Counted from the first letter of the stretch, positions 49,103 through 58,675 are shown. The stretch: DNA of 64,000 nucleotides from Mesorhizobium sp. M1D.F.Ca.ET.043.01.1.1 (GCF_003952385.1 NZ_CP034444.1:6337001-6401000), one strand, 5' to 3'. The notes: generated by a model from the sequence alone, not told the origin. Numbers and translations: made by a program.

Positions 49103-49912
49103 ATGCGCCAGATGGACCGCTATCCGTTCTTTATTGCCGTTATTCTGTTCCTTCTGGCGTGGATGCTCGGCCTGCCGATGCGGGCGCAATCGGCGCCCCT
49201 TGCGGACATCCACTGCACGCTGGTCCAGGACCAGGAAAGCGGCGCGACGCTTTACCAGGACGGCGTGTGCGACCGGCGCGTCAGCCCGGCCTCCACTTTC
49301 AAGGTGCCTCTGGCACTGATCGGCTACGATTCCGCAATCCTGAGCGACCAGCACACGCCGAGCTGGGACTACAAGCCCGAGTTCAACGCGGTGAAGCGCG
49401 ACCGCAAGACCGTCGACCCGACGATCTGGGAACGCGATTCCATCATCTGGTATTCGCGCGAGATCACGCGCCGACTGGGACCGAAAAGTTTCGCCGGCTA
49501 TGTATCGAAATTCGGCTACGGCAACGCCGATGTCTCGGGCAGCGCCGGCAAGAATGACGGCCTGACCAATTCCTGGGTGGATTCCTCGCTCGAAATCTCG
49601 CCCGTCGAGCAGACGGCCTTCCTGCGCCGGCTGCTGGACGGCAAAATGCCGGTCTCGGCCAAGGCGCACGAGATGACCAAAGCGATCATCCCGACCTTCA
49701 GGGCCGGCGGCTGGACGGTGCAAGGCAAGACCGGCAGCACAGCGCGAGACAGGAACAAGCGGTCGCTCGGATGGTTCGTCGGCTGGGCCGAGAAGGATGG
49801 CCGCCGCATCGTGTTCGCCCGGCTGGTCGTCGACGCCCGGCGTGGCGAGACGCCGAAGGGGCTCGCCACGCGCGCGGCGTTCCTGAAGGACCTGCCGCAG
49901 CTGGTGAAGTGA
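49103..49912 (+). CDS. Class D (OXA-type) beta-lactamase
   Basis: A 269-residue serine beta-lactamase. An N-terminal membrane/signal segment ([18 protein letters not shown]) precedes the enzyme. The active-site motifs are SPASTFKVP (S-x-x-K), an SII in place of S-x-V (RDSIIWYS), YGN (FGYGNAD) and QGKTGST (KTG); WFVGWAE follows. All class D catalytic residues are present, so penicillin hydrolysis is plausible, but the substrate range cannot be read from the sequence. It is located in core-type DNA without a mobile element next to it. Confidence 0.9.
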   Translation: MRQMDRYPFFIAVILFLLAWMLGLPMRAQSAPLADIHCTLVQDQESGATLYQDGVCDRRVSPASTFKVPLALIGYDSAILSDQHTPSWDYKPEFNAVKRDRKTVDPTIWERDSIIWYSREITRRLGPKSFAGYVSKFGYGNADVSGSAGKNDGLTNSWVDSSLEISPVEQTAFLRRLLDGKMPVSAKAHEMTKAIIPTFRAGGWTVQGKTGSTARDRNKRSLGWFVGWAEKDGRRIVFARLVVDARRGETPKGLATRAAFLKDLPQLVK

Positions 49913-49918
49913 CCCGGC

Positions 49919-50764
49919 TCAGACGCTTCGGCGGGCGCGCAGAATGTGCCCGCCGGAATTGTTTCGGCCGGCGTCAGGGGCTTTGGCAAAACGAGCGGCG
50001 ATGGCGCCGCTCTCGAGATCCTCGATCTCGTCGAAGCCAAGCTCGTTGAGTGATTTCGCCAGCGCGCCGGGATCAAAGAAGCTGATCCAGGGCTCGCCGA
50101 CGGATGCGACGCGTTCGGCATGGAAGGCAAGCGTCGCCTGTCCCGCCACGTCGCGGTTCTCGGCTGGCTCACTGTAGTCGAACACGACCTCCGAGCCGGG
50201 GATGCCGGCGATGTAGGAGAGCGTGCGGAAGATCGCCTCCGGCGTAAGATAAGGCACCACGCCAAGCCACATGAAGAAGCTCGCCTCGGTCGCCTTCAGC
50301 CCGGCCGACGACAGTTCTTCCGGCAGAAGCTGGCGCTCGAAATTCACGGGGACGAATGTGGTGCCGTGCGGTTCCGCGAGACCGGCATCGGCCACGAGCC
50401 GGTGCTTCCAGGCTTGCGTCGCCGGATGATCGACCTCGAAGACCGCGAGATCCGCGTGCGGGTTGCGCAGCGAAAAAGTGTCGAGACCGGCGCCCAGCAC
50501 CACGACCTGCCGGACACCGCGCCGCACCGCTGCCGCCAGCCAATCCTCGGCGAGGCGGGCGCGCGCGGCAACGAACAGGCGCATGCGGCGGCTGTGCTCG
50601 TCTTCCTGCCCAAGATCTGCTGCCGTCGGGGCGCCGTCACCCAGAATTCTTATGGCGTAGGGGTCGCGAAACAGCCCTGCCTGCGGTGAAAACTGATGCA
50701 GTGCCCGCAAACGCGCGACGCGAAGGGCGGTTCGGCTGGGTGTGGCATCTTCCATTCGCATCAT
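49919..50764 (-). CDS. SAM-dependent methyltransferase, TIGR00027/LCMT-like
   Basis: A 281-residue enzyme. VVVLGAGLDTFSLR is the SAM-binding loop of the TIGR00027 family; AVFEVDHPATQAWKHRLVAD and FFMWLGVVPYLTPEAI are further signatures. Family members resemble leucine carboxyl methyltransferases; the substrate is unknown. Several ATGs lie at the start; ATG 50,764 was chosen for its GGGA upstream. It converges with the beta-lactamase gene, 6 bases between stops. Confidence 0.85.
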   Translation of the reverse strand: MMRMEDATPSRTALRVARLRALHQFSPQAGLFRDPYAIRILGDGAPTAADLGQEDEHSRRMRLFVAARARLAEDWLAAAVRRGVRQVVVLGAGLDTFSLRNPHADLAVFEVDHPATQAWKHRLVADAGLAEPHGTTFVPVNFERQLLPEELSSAGLKATEASFFMWLGVVPYLTPEAIFRTLSYIAGIPGSEVVFDYSEPAENRDVAGQATLAFHAERVASVGEPWISFFDPGALAKSLNELGFDEIEDLESGAIAARFAKAPDAGRNNSGGHILRARRSV

Positions 50765-50976
50765 CCAAATCTGTCCCGTGATTCTTCGCAAGCCTTCGCG
50801 ACCGGCCTGCGACATCGCTGGCGACATTTCCTGACGGCCGCTCTTTACCTGACGCGGCGCTGCCTCTAAAACCGCGCCCGCTGCCGGATGCGTCCGGCCA
50901 CCCTCTGCATGCTCCAGCACGCGACATGCTTTTTCACCACCCGCGCTCGTTTGCGGGACTGGATAGGAGAACTCTG

Positions 50977-52950
50977 ATGCTGAATTCCGTTTCCCTGACA
51001 TTTCCCGATGGTTCGGTCCGCGAGTACGACGCGGCGATGACCGGCGCCGGTCTGGCCGAGTCGATCTCCAAGTCGCTGGCCAAGAAGGCCGTGGCCTATG
51101 CGATCGACGGCACCATCCGCGACCTTTCCGATCCGCTCGGCAAGTCCGGCAAGGTCGAGATCATCACCCGCGACGATCCGCGCGCCCTGGAGCTCATCCG
51201 CCACGACGCAGCGCATGTGCTGGCCGAGGCCGTGCAGGAATTGTGGCCGGGAACGCAGGTGACCATAGGGCCGGTGATCGAGAACGGGTTCTACTACGAC
51301 TTCGCGCGCAACGAGCCGTTCACGCCGGACGATTTCCCGGCGATCGAGAAGAAGATGCGCGAGATCATCGCGCGCAACAAGCCGTTCACCAAGGAAGTCT
51401 GGTCGCGCGAGACGGCGAAGAAGGTCTTTGCCGACAAGGGCGAGCGCTACAAGGTCGAGCTGATCGACGCCATTCCCGAGGACCAGGACATCAAGATTTA
51501 CGCGCAGGGGGACTGGTTCGACCTTTGCCGCGGCCCGCACATGGCCTCGACCGGGCAGATCGGCAACGCCTTCAAGCTGATGAAGGTGGCGGGTGCCTAC
51601 TGGCGCGGCGATTCCAACAACCCGATGCTGACGCGCATCTACGGCACGGCCTTTGCCGACCAGGCGCAGCTAGAGGCCTATCAGACGCTGCTCGAGGAGG
51701 CCGAAAAGCGCGACCATCGCAAGCTCGGCCGCGAGATGGACCTGTTCCATTTCCAGGAGGAGGGGCCGGGCGTCGTCTTCTGGCACGCCAAGGGCTGGAA
51801 GATGTTTCAGAACCTGGTCAGCTACATGCGGCGCCGCCTCGACGAGCACGGCTACCAGGAAGTCAACGCGCCGCAGGTGCTGGACAAGAGCCTCTGGGAG
51901 ACGTCGGGACATTGGGGCTGGTACCGCGACGCCATGTTCAAGGTGACGGTTGCCGGTGACGACACCGACGACGACCGCATCTTCGCGCTGAAGCCGATGA
52001 ACTGCCCAGGCCACGTGCAGATCTTCAAGCATGGGTTGAAGTCCTATCGCGAACTGCCCGTGAAGCTTGCGGAGTTCGGCAATGTGCATCGCTACGAGCC
52101 GTCCGGCGCGCTGCATGGGCTGATGCGGGTACGCGGCTTCACGCAGGACGACGCGCACATTTTCTGCACCGAGGAGCAACTCGCCGCGGAATGCCTGCGC
52201 ATCAACGACCTGATCCTGTCGACCTATGCCGATTTCGGCTTCGACGAAGTTGCCGTGAAGCTCTCGACGCGGCCGGACAAGCGCGTCGGCACCGATGAGG
52301 CCTGGGACCATGCCGAGGCCATCATGAGCAACGTGCTGGAGACGATCCGCACGCGTTCCGGCAATCGCATCAAGACCTCGATCAACCCGGGCGAGGGCGC
52401 CTTCTACGGGCCGAAGTTCGAATATGTGCTGAAGGACGCCATCGGTCGCGAATGGCAGTGCGGCACCACGCAGGTCGACTTCAACCTGCCGGAGCGTTTC
52501 GGCGCCTTCTATATCGGCTCGGATTCGGAGAAGAAGCAGCCGGTCATGGTGCACCGCGCGGTGTGCGGCTCGATGGAACGCTTCCTCGGCATTCTGATCG
52601 AGAACTATTCCGGCCATTTCCCGCTGTGGTTCGCGCCGCTGCAGGTGGTGGTGGCGACGATCACCTCCGATGCGGACGAGTACGCGATGAAGGTCGTCGA
52701 GCGGCTGAAGGCCGCGGGCCTGCTGGCCGAAGCCGACCTGCGCAACGAGAAGATCAACTACAAGGTGCGCGAGCACTCGCTGGCCAAGGTTCCGGTCATC
52801 CTCGTCTGCGGCAAGCGCGAGGCGGAAGAGGAGACCGTCAACGTCCGCCGGCTCGGCTCCCGCGACCAGGAATCGCTCAAGCTGGCGGACGCGGTGAAGT
52901 CGCTCGCCGACGAGGCGGTCTCGCCGGACCGCAAGCGTCGCGCGGCCTGA
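50977..52950 (+). CDS. thrS: Threonyl-tRNA synthetase
   Basis: A 657-residue class II synthetase charging tRNA-Thr. An N-terminal TGS domain (about 1-62) is followed by an editing domain with [18 protein letters not shown] (HxxxH) and [12 protein letters not shown]. The catalytic core has the zinc ligands in [12 protein letters not shown] and motif 3 near [15 protein letters not shown]; the anticodon domain ends the protein. The start is ATG 50,977 with AGGAGA upstream. A terminator follows. Confidence 0.97.
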   Translation: MLNSVSLTFPDGSVREYDAAMTGAGLAESISKSLAKKAVAYAIDGTIRDLSDPLGKSGKVEIITRDDPRALELIRHDAAHVLAEAVQELWPGTQVTIGPVIENGFYYDFARNEPFTPDDFPAIEKKMREIIARNKPFTKEVWSRETAKKVFADKGERYKVELIDAIPEDQDIKIYAQGDWFDLCRGPHMASTGQIGNAFKLMKVAGAYWRGDSNNPMLTRIYGTAFADQAQLEAYQTLLEEAEKRDHRKLGREMDLFHFQEEGPGVVFWHAKGWKMFQNLVSYMRRRLDEHGYQEVNAPQVLDKSLWETSGHWGWYRDAMFKVTVAGDDTDDDRIFALKPMNCPGHVQIFKHGLKSYRELPVKLAEFGNVHRYEPSGALHGLMRVRGFTQDDAHIFCTEEQLAAECLRINDLILSTYADFGFDEVAVKLSTRPDKRVGTDEAWDHAEAIMSNVLETIRTRSGNRIKTSINPGEGAFYGPKFEYVLKDAIGREWQCGTTQVDFNLPERFGAFYIGSDSEKKQPVMVHRAVCGSMERFLGILIENYSGHFPLWFAPLQVVVATITSDADEYAMKVVERLKAAGLLAEADLRNEKINYKVREHSLAKVPVILVCGKREAEEETVNVRRLGSRDQESLKLADAVKSLADEAVSPDRKRRAA

Positions 52951-52967
52951 TCTTTCGATCCCTCATC

Positions 52968-52998
52968 AAATGGCGGTGGAGCGATCCACCGCCATTTT
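52968..52998 (+). terminator. Rho-independent terminator after thrS
   Basis: A 13 bp perfect stem AAATGGCGGTGGA / TCCACCGCCATTT with a 4-base GCGA loop and TTTT at the 3' side. It lies 18 bases after the thrS stop. Confidence 0.88.
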
Positions 52999-53034
52999 CA
53001 CATGCCTGTCACGCCAAACCTGTAACCAGCCGCC

Positions 53035-53976
53035 ATGCTCAAGTTGAAACTGCGGGAAAGACGTTTTCCCGAGCTCTCCTACGCCAGCGCGCACCAGCCG
53101 GCGCTGACGCGCTGGTTCATCCATTCCGTCGAGGGCCTATCCGGCCGCGACCGCTTTGCCGTGCTCTATGATTTCTGGCGGCGCCAGGTCGCGCCGACCG
53201 GCGACCGGGTGTTCAGCCGCATGCTGGAGCTGATCGACGTCAAGGTGCGCAGCGCCGGCCATTGGCCGCCGGCCAATATGCCGGACACGCCGCTGGTGAT
53301 CGTCGCCAACCATCCGTTCGGCATCGGCGACGGCATTGCGGTGCTGTCGCTGGCCGAGCAGCTCGGCCGTCCGTTCCGGGTCATGATCCACAAGGATCTG
53401 CTCAGGATCCGCGAGATGGAAGCCTATTCGCTGCCGATCGATTTTTCCGAGACCAAGGAAGCGCTGAAGAACAACATGGCGGTACGCCACGAGGCGGTGC
53501 GGCTGTTGAAGGAAGGCGTAACTATCGTCGTCTTCCCGGCCGGCGGCGTCGCCACCGCGCCGAAGGGGTTCGGCCGCGCGATCGACCTGCCGTGGAAGAT
53601 GTTCCCCGCCAAGCTCATCCAGGAGGCAAAGGCCTCGGTCATCCCGATGCATTTCTCCGGCCAGAACGGCCGGCTGTTCCACCTGGTCAGCGGGCCGATG
53701 AACATGGCCGAGCGCGACAACCGCGTGGCGAAGTTCGTCGGCAAGGCGTCGCTGACGCTGCGCACTTCCTTGCTCATCCGCGAGTTCGCGAGGCTGTCCG
53801 GCAAGGCGATCGAGGTGCGCATCGGCGAGGTGCTGAGATGGAGCGAACTTGAGCCGCTGCGCGACCGCAAGGCGTTGCTCGACCGCCTTTATCGCGCCGT
53901 ATTCGACATGGCATCGCCGGCCGCGTCGCGCGGGCGCGTGCCGTTCCTGCCGAAGCGGATGCGCAAGGCCGCTTGA
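53035..53976 (+). CDS. Lysophospholipid acyltransferase family protein
   Basis: A 313-residue PlsC-like acyltransferase. VIVANHPFGIGDGIAVL is the NHxxxxxD catalytic segment, RVMIHKDLLRI and VVFPAGGVATAPKGFGRAID are the other motifs. It would acylate a lysophospholipid or ornithine-lipid-type precursor; OlsA-like or hemolysin-like relatives are close. No clear membrane helix was found. It follows thrS but after a terminator, so it has its own promoter. Confidence 0.85.
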   Translation: MLKLKLRERRFPELSYASAHQPALTRWFIHSVEGLSGRDRFAVLYDFWRRQVAPTGDRVFSRMLELIDVKVRSAGHWPPANMPDTPLVIVANHPFGIGDGIAVLSLAEQLGRPFRVMIHKDLLRIREMEAYSLPIDFSETKEALKNNMAVRHEAVRLLKEGVTIVVFPAGGVATAPKGFGRAIDLPWKMFPAKLIQEAKASVIPMHFSGQNGRLFHLVSGPMNMAERDNRVAKFVGKASLTLRTSLLIREFARLSGKAIEVRIGEVLRWSELEPLRDRKALLDRLYRAVFDMASPAASRGRVPFLPKRMRKAA

Positions 53977-53988
53977 ACGGATTTCTAG

Positions 53989-54032
53989 CCAATTCCGGAC
54001 GGAAGACCGCCCGGCATTTTTCCGGGAATTGC
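53989..54032. repeat. Rhizobial intergenic palindrome
   Basis: CCAATTCCGG ... CCGGGAATTG with an interior ACGGAAGACCGC...CATTTTTC. It is the same family as 39,774-39,828 and 41,308-41,355. It lies between convergent genes and may also end transcription. Confidence 0.6.
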
Positions 54033-54033
54033 T

Positions 54034-54999
54034 TTAGTCCGCGCCTTCTTCCGGATCGATGGCGGACGCTTCATTCGCCACAACCTCGATCTCCTGGTTC
54101 TGGCCGGCAACGACCGTGAAATCCTTCTGGTAGATGCGGTCACGGTTCTTGGCGATGATGGTGTATTGGCCCTCGGCCAGCACCATCGAGGCGAAGGCGC
54201 CGACGGCTTCCTTGATCGGATCGCCGGATTCGTTGAGCAGCGACCAGGAGGTGTCGGCAATGGCTTCGCCGCCGGGCTCGCGCACCAGCTTCATCGTCAT
54301 CTCGGCGGCGCGGTGCTCGACGGTCGCCTCCGTCAGCTTGCCGGCCTCGACGCGGATGTCGGAGCGGATCACCGCGTTGACCGCGCCATAAGTGGAGACG
54401 ACGTGGTAGGTGCCGGCATTCAGCCGCACCACCGTGTTCGGCTCGACATCGGGGGCGATCAGCGCGCGGTCGCCATTGGCCTCGGCCTGGCCTTCATAAA
54501 TCGAAAAACGAAGTTTCTTCGACGGGATATGCGCGCCGCCCGAGGTCACTGCGTCGAGCTTCAAGCCGCCGGCGTCGAGGACGAGGCTTTCGCGCTTGGC
54601 GTCCTTGCCGACGGTGATGCGCTTGGTGGCGCCGGCTCGCCCATAGGAGGCATGGACGAGGTAGCTGCCGGGGTCGAGCTGGAACACTGCCGTGCCGCCA
54701 TGCGCGGACGCCACCATGGGCAGCTTGCCGTCGCTGGCGGGCTCGGGCTTGAACACCCGCCAGACGATACCGCGGGCGATGTCGGTGCCCTTGTCCGTCA
54801 GTTGCGCGGAAAGGGTGATCGCTCCGCCGCTGCCCAGCGCCAGCGACTTCTCGTTCTTCGGCGTCGCATAGCTCGAAATGCCCGGCAGCTTGATGTCGCC
54901 GATATCGTTGGCGTTCTGGGCCAGCGCGAAGGAAACCGGCACCGCGAACAGCGCGGCGACCAGCCCAATCACGAAAAGGCGCAGAGTCCCCTCAAACAT
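54034..54999 (-). CDS. Exported hypothetical protein with repeated beta domains
   Basis: A 321-residue protein with a Sec signal (LRLFVIGLVAALFAVPVSFA). The mature part contains several beta-sandwich-like segments of about 70-80 residues with recurring G(T/S)Y(H/L)V endings (LDPGSYLVHASYG, LNAGTYHVVSTYG, LAEGQYTIIAKNR). This suggests carboxypeptidase-regulatory-like repeats. Likely periplasmic; conserved in Rhizobiales without known function. The start is ATG 54,999, with a weak AAGG site. Confidence 0.75.
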   Translation of the reverse strand: MFEGTLRLFVIGLVAALFAVPVSFALAQNANDIGDIKLPGISSYATPKNEKSLALGSGGAITLSAQLTDKGTDIARGIVWRVFKPEPASDGKLPMVASAHGGTAVFQLDPGSYLVHASYGRAGATKRITVGKDAKRESLVLDAGGLKLDAVTSGGAHIPSKKLRFSIYEGQAEANGDRALIAPDVEPNTVVRLNAGTYHVVSTYGAVNAVIRSDIRVEAGKLTEATVEHRAAEMTMKLVREPGGEAIADTSWSLLNESGDPIKEAVGAFASMVLAEGQYTIIAKNRDRIYQKDFTVVAGQNQEIEVVANEASAIDPEEGAD

Positions 55000-55161
55000 G
55001 CCTTGCGTTGAAGCCCAAGGCGGTGGCAATTTCAAGGCTCAAGAGCGCGCCGCGTTCCGCCAGGGCTCTTTATTCGGCGCATAGCGCGCTATTGCCCGAG
55101 CCGCCCCACCTCCCGATGGCGCGCTTCAGCTCAAAATTGAATGCTTAGGAGACTTGCGCCC

Positions 55162-55746
55162 ATGGCGTCGCCGATCATCGACTTCCTGCTGACCCGCAAT
55201 TCCGTGCCGATACCCGACCTCAAGGAGCCGGCGCCGAGCGACGCGGAGATCGCCACGATGATCGCTGCCGCCTCGCGGGTGCCGGACCATGGCCGGCTCG
55301 AGCCTTGGCGGTTCATCCTTTACCGCGGCGAGGCGCGGGTCGAGATCGGCAGGAAGCTCGCGGCTCTTGCCGAGCAGCGCGAGGGGCCGCTGCCCGAGGG
55401 GCGCCGCAACCAGGAGCTGGCGCGCTTCTCGCGCGCGCCGCTGGTGATCGGCGTGGTGTCGGTGCCGAGGGAGAACCCGAAGATCCCGCAATGGGAGATG
55501 TTCCTGTCGGGCGGCATGGCGGCCCTGAATCTGATGATCGCCGCCAACGCGCTGGGCTATGGCACCAACATGATCAGCAACTGGTATTCCGACGTCGCGG
55601 AGGGCAGGGCGATCCTCGGGTTGTCGCCGCAGGAGCGCGTCGTCGGCTTTGTCCACATCGGCTCATATCAGGGACCGGCGCCCGAGCGGCCGCGGCCCGA
55701 TCCGGCGAAGCTCTATGCCGACTACGCGGGACCCTGGGCGGGATGA
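55162..55746 (+). CDS. Nitroreductase family protein, YdjA-like
   Basis: A 194-residue FMN-dependent reductase. SRVPDHGRLEPWRFILY and the MIAANALGYGTNMISNWYSD region match the YdjA/TdsD branch of small nitroreductases. The start at ATG 55,162 has AGGAG 11 bases upstream; ATG 55,141 is also in frame. It uses NAD(P)H with FMN; the natural substrate is not known. Confidence 0.9.
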   Translation: MASPIIDFLLTRNSVPIPDLKEPAPSDAEIATMIAAASRVPDHGRLEPWRFILYRGEARVEIGRKLAALAEQREGPLPEGRRNQELARFSRAPLVIGVVSVPRENPKIPQWEMFLSGGMAALNLMIAANALGYGTNMISNWYSDVAEGRAILGLSPQERVVGFVHIGSYQGPAPERPRPDPAKLYADYAGPWAG

Positions 55747-55753
55747 AAGAAGT

Positions 55754-56521
55754 CTAAGGGCGCCGCAAAGCGACGCGGCCTGGCTCGCGATCCTTCGGGG
55801 GCGGTGCGCCTGCGATGACGGAAGGGTTGGAGCGGCGCGCCGTCATGACGGCGCGCACGTAGCCGGGCTCGCCGATGCGGATGCTGCCGTCGGGAAGCCC
55901 GAGGATGCGGTCAAGCGCGATCTCGTAAAGCCTGACGCGCTTCTCCAGGGCTTCGATCGCGATCTCCATGTCGGCATCGCTGCCGCTGGCGAACGCCTTG
56001 GCGATGACGTCGTGCGTGGCCATGCCGAACTGCATGACGATATCGGCGACGCCTTCCGGGTCGAATGTGCGGAACGTGCCATCCTCGACGCCCTGCCGGA
56101 TGATTTCGGCCAGCACAGGCGAAAACGATGCACTGGCCGCCAGATTGATGCGATGGAACAGCACCAGGTTTTCGGGCCGGAACAGCGTCTCGAACAGCGC
56201 CCAGGCTTCCGCCGCGGTCTCGATCTTGGCCCGCCGCGATTTCGCGAGCAGAGCATTGAGCCGCCCGAGCGGATTGAGCGCCGGATCGGCGACAATGTCC
56301 TCAACGCCGGCGAGCGCCTGTTTCGCAAAGCGCTCGGCCAGCGCTTCCAGCAGCGCCTCCTTCGAAGGAAAGTAGTGGTAGAAAGCGCCCTTCGAGATGC
56401 CGGCGGCGGCAATCATGTCATTGAGGCTCGCTTTGTCGTAGCCCTGCGTCAGGAACAGGGCCTGCGCATGGTTGAGCAGTTCTTCTCGCCTGAGTTCCGG
56501 GTGCTTGATCACACGTGGCAT
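55754..56521 (-). CDS. TetR-family transcriptional regulator
   Basis: A 255-residue repressor. The N-terminal helix-turn-helix (REELLNHAQALFLTQGYDKA, SLNDMIAAAGISKGAFYHYF) is typical; the C-terminal ligand domain covers about 80-210, with a non-conserved tail. It is transcribed divergently from the membrane methyltransferase. Two ACCNATGGTCGGT sites at 56,591-56,623 lie between them and overlap a good promoter, so it likely represses that gene and perhaps itself. Confidence 0.92.
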   Translation of the reverse strand: MPRVIKHPELRREELLNHAQALFLTQGYDKASLNDMIAAAGISKGAFYHYFPSKEALLEALAERFAKQALAGVEDIVADPALNPLGRLNALLAKSRRAKIETAAEAWALFETLFRPENLVLFHRINLAASASFSPVLAEIIRQGVEDGTFRTFDPEGVADIVMQFGMATHDVIAKAFASGSDADMEIAIEALEKRVRLYEIALDRILGLPDGSIRIGEPGYVRAVMTARRSNPSVIAGAPPPKDREPGRVALRRP

Positions 56522-56580
56522 GGGGAAACCTTGTGCACGCCGCTACCGTTCCCGTCCAGATGCTCGAGTGTCGATGAGGC

Positions 56581-56623
56581 TTGAGAACAGACCGATGGTC
56601 GGTATAATAGACCAATGGTCGGT
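56581..56623 (+). promoter_or_regulatory. Promoter with two TetR-type operators
   Basis: A -35 TTGAGA (56,581-56,586) and -10 TATAAT (56,603-56,608) are separated by 16 bases. ACCGATGGTCGGT (56,591-56,603), a perfect 5-3-5 palindrome, sits in the spacer. ACCAATGGTCGGT (56,611-56,623), differing by one base, covers the expected start point. This is textbook placement for a TetR operator pair controlling the gene that begins at 56,663. Confidence 0.75.
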
Positions 56624-56662
56624 TTTGGCCAGTGGCGATGGGCATCTCACGGAAGGTTGGCC

Positions 56663-57337
56663 ATGATTGCGAAATTGGTTTTCCAGACATTCGTGTGGTT
56701 CGGCATCATGGGCGTGCTGCTGTTTGTGTCGGCGGGCACGCTGCACTGGACCGGAGCCTGGGTCTACATAGTCGTCATGGTCGGTCTGAGCCTTACCATG
56801 GGCGTGGCGCTCGCCCGGCGCGATCCCGGCCTGATGAATGAGCGCCTGCGCCCTCCGATCCAGAAGACCCAGACCGCGGCCGACAAGATATTGCTCAGCA
56901 TATTGCTGCTCGGCATCTTCGGTTGGCTTGCCCTGATGGGGCTCGATTTCCGTTTCGGCTGGTCGCCCGTTTCCCTCTGGGCGCAAGTGATCGGCGCGCT
57001 CATCCTGCTCGTCGGCATCTGGATCTGCTATCTGACGATGCTGGAAAACAGCTTCGCGGCGCCGGTCGTGAAGATCCAGGACGAGCGCGGCCAGAAGGTC
57101 ATCACCACAGGCCCATACAGCTACGTTCGCCACCCGATGTATGCCGGCGCCATACTCTATTTCGCCGGTACGGCGCTCCTGCTCGGATCCTGGTTGGGGC
57201 TGGTACTGGTGCCTGTCTTCATCCTGCTGCTCGCCATCCGCACCTTCATCGAGGAGAAGACGCTGCGGACAGGGTTGCAGGGCTATGACGACTATGCGGC
57301 GAATGTCCGCTACCGACTGATCCCGATGGTCTGGTAG
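56663..57337 (+). CDS. ICMT-like membrane methyltransferase
   Basis: A 224-residue integral membrane protein with about five helices. The C-terminal signature ITTGPYSYVRHPMYAGAILY and the FIEEKTL segment match the isoprenylcysteine carboxyl methyltransferase/PEMT family. The start is ATG 56,663 with GGAAGG upstream. It is the apparent target of the divergent TetR regulator. The substrate is unknown; bacterial relatives may act on lipids or xenobiotics. Confidence 0.85.
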   Translation: MIAKLVFQTFVWFGIMGVLLFVSAGTLHWTGAWVYIVVMVGLSLTMGVALARRDPGLMNERLRPPIQKTQTAADKILLSILLLGIFGWLALMGLDFRFGWSPVSLWAQVIGALILLVGIWICYLTMLENSFAAPVVKIQDERGQKVITTGPYSYVRHPMYAGAILYFAGTALLLGSWLGLVLVPVFILLLAIRTFIEEKTLRTGLQGYDDYAANVRYRLIPMVW

Positions 57338-57341
57338 CGGT

Positions 57342-58223
57342 TCAGGCGGAAATCCCCGCCGCTTTGGCACGTGCCAGCAGCCGCTCAGCGAGCCGCAGAT
57401 GCGGCCGGTCATACATCTTGCCGTCGATGCCGACGACGCCGGGATTTCCCGCTGCCGCGAAAGCGTCGACAATCGCCTGCGATCGCTCGACTGCCTCGGC
57501 CGACGGCGTGAAGGCGGCGTTGATGACCGGGACCTGCGCCGGATGGATCGCCATCTTGCCGGTAAAGCCGTCGCGTTCGGCTTCGCGGCATTCGGCCTCG
57601 AAAGCGGCCATGTCGCGAAAATCCGGAAAGACGGTGTCGATCGCCGCGACCTCGGCCGCGCCGGCGGCCAGGATGGTCATGGTGCGTGCCAGGCGGAAGA
57701 CGTCGGTGTAGCGGCCGCCCTCGTCGCGCGCCGAACGCGCGCCGATCGCGGCCGACAGATCCTCCGCGCCCCAGGTCAGGCCGGCGAGGCGTACGCTTGC
57801 CCCGGCATAGCTCGCGGCCGCCAGCACGCCGGCCGCGGTTTCGGTGATGATCGGCAGGATCCTTATGCGGCCATCCGGCAGTCCGTTTTCGGCCTCGTGC
57901 ACCCGAAGCTTGGCCGCGAGCCGCTGGACGTCCTGTCCGCCGTTCGACTTCGGCAGCATGATGCCGTGGGGTTTCACCGGGACAAGGGCTGCGAGATCAT
58001 CGTCGGTCAGACCGGTCGCGAGGTCGTTGACGCGCACGTAGATGGCGGAATTGGCTTGCCGCCGGCGGCCGGCAATGAAGCTCGCCGCGACCACGCGCGC
58101 TGCGGCCTTGTTGGCGGCGGCGACCGAATCCTCGAGGTCGACGATGACCACGTCGGCGCCGGCGCCAAAGCCTTTTTCGAGCTTGCGCTCGGAATCGCCC
58201 GGCACGAAGAGCAGCGAGCGCAT
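57342..58223 (-). CDS. CitE-like CoA ester lyase
   Basis: A 293-residue HpcH/HpaI-type TIM barrel: MRSLLFVPGDSERKLEKGF start, DVVIVDLEDSVAAANKAAAR (metal-binding Asp/Glu), the catalytic region LPIITETAAGVL, and GFTGKMAIHPAQVPVINAAF. It is a malyl-CoA/citramalyl-CoA lyase-like enzyme. ATG 58,223 overlaps the stop of the MaoC gene upstream, so the pair forms an operon. The exact substrate is not readable. Confidence 0.88.
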   Translation of the reverse strand: MRSLLFVPGDSERKLEKGFGAGADVVIVDLEDSVAAANKAAARVVAASFIAGRRRQANSAIYVRVNDLATGLTDDDLAALVPVKPHGIMLPKSNGGQDVQRLAAKLRVHEAENGLPDGRIRILPIITETAAGVLAAASYAGASVRLAGLTWGAEDLSAAIGARSARDEGGRYTDVFRLARTMTILAAGAAEVAAIDTVFPDFRDMAAFEAECREAERDGFTGKMAIHPAQVPVINAAFTPSAEAVERSQAIVDAFAAAGNPGVVGIDGKMYDRPHLRLAERLLARAKAAGISA

Positions 58224-58675
58224 CAGGCCGCCTTTTTCATCATCATCGCCTGCCTTGTGCATTTGGCGACAAGCACGTCGTCCTGATTGTAGGCGCGATG
58301 CTCGAACTCGACGATTCCGCGGTCGGGTTTCGATCTGGACTCGCGCACCGAAACGACCGTGGTCTCGACCCGGATGGTGTCGCCATGGAAGACCGGGTGC
58401 GGGAAGACGGTTTCCTTCATGCCGAGATTGGCGACGGTGGTGCCGACGGTGATGTCGTTCACCGAAATGCCGATCATCAGGCCGAGCGTGAACAGCGAAT
58501 TGACCAGCGGCTTGCCCCATTCGCTCTTGGCGGCGAAGTCGAAATCGATGTGCAGCGGCTGCGGGTTCAGCGTCATCACCGAAAACAGCATGTTGTCGCT
58601 TTCGGTGACGGTCTTGCGCAGCGTGTGCCGGAAGACACGGCCGACGACGAACTCTTCCAGATAAAGCCCGGCCAT
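58223..58675 (-). CDS. MaoC-like hydratase
   Basis: A 150-residue hot-dog-fold protein of the MaoC family. MTLNPQPLHIDFDFAAKSEW carries the hydratase Asn/Asp-His motif, and LVNSLFTLGLMIGISVNDIT the core helix. It would hydrate an enoyl-CoA that the adjacent lyase-like enzyme then cleaves. Its stop overlaps the start of that gene. Confidence 0.9.
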   Translation of the reverse strand: MAGLYLEEFVVGRVFRHTLRKTVTESDNMLFSVMTLNPQPLHIDFDFAAKSEWGKPLVNSLFTLGLMIGISVNDITVGTTVANLGMKETVFPHPVFHGDTIRVETTVVSVRESRSKPDRGIVEFEHRAYNQDDVLVAKCTRQAMMMKKAA

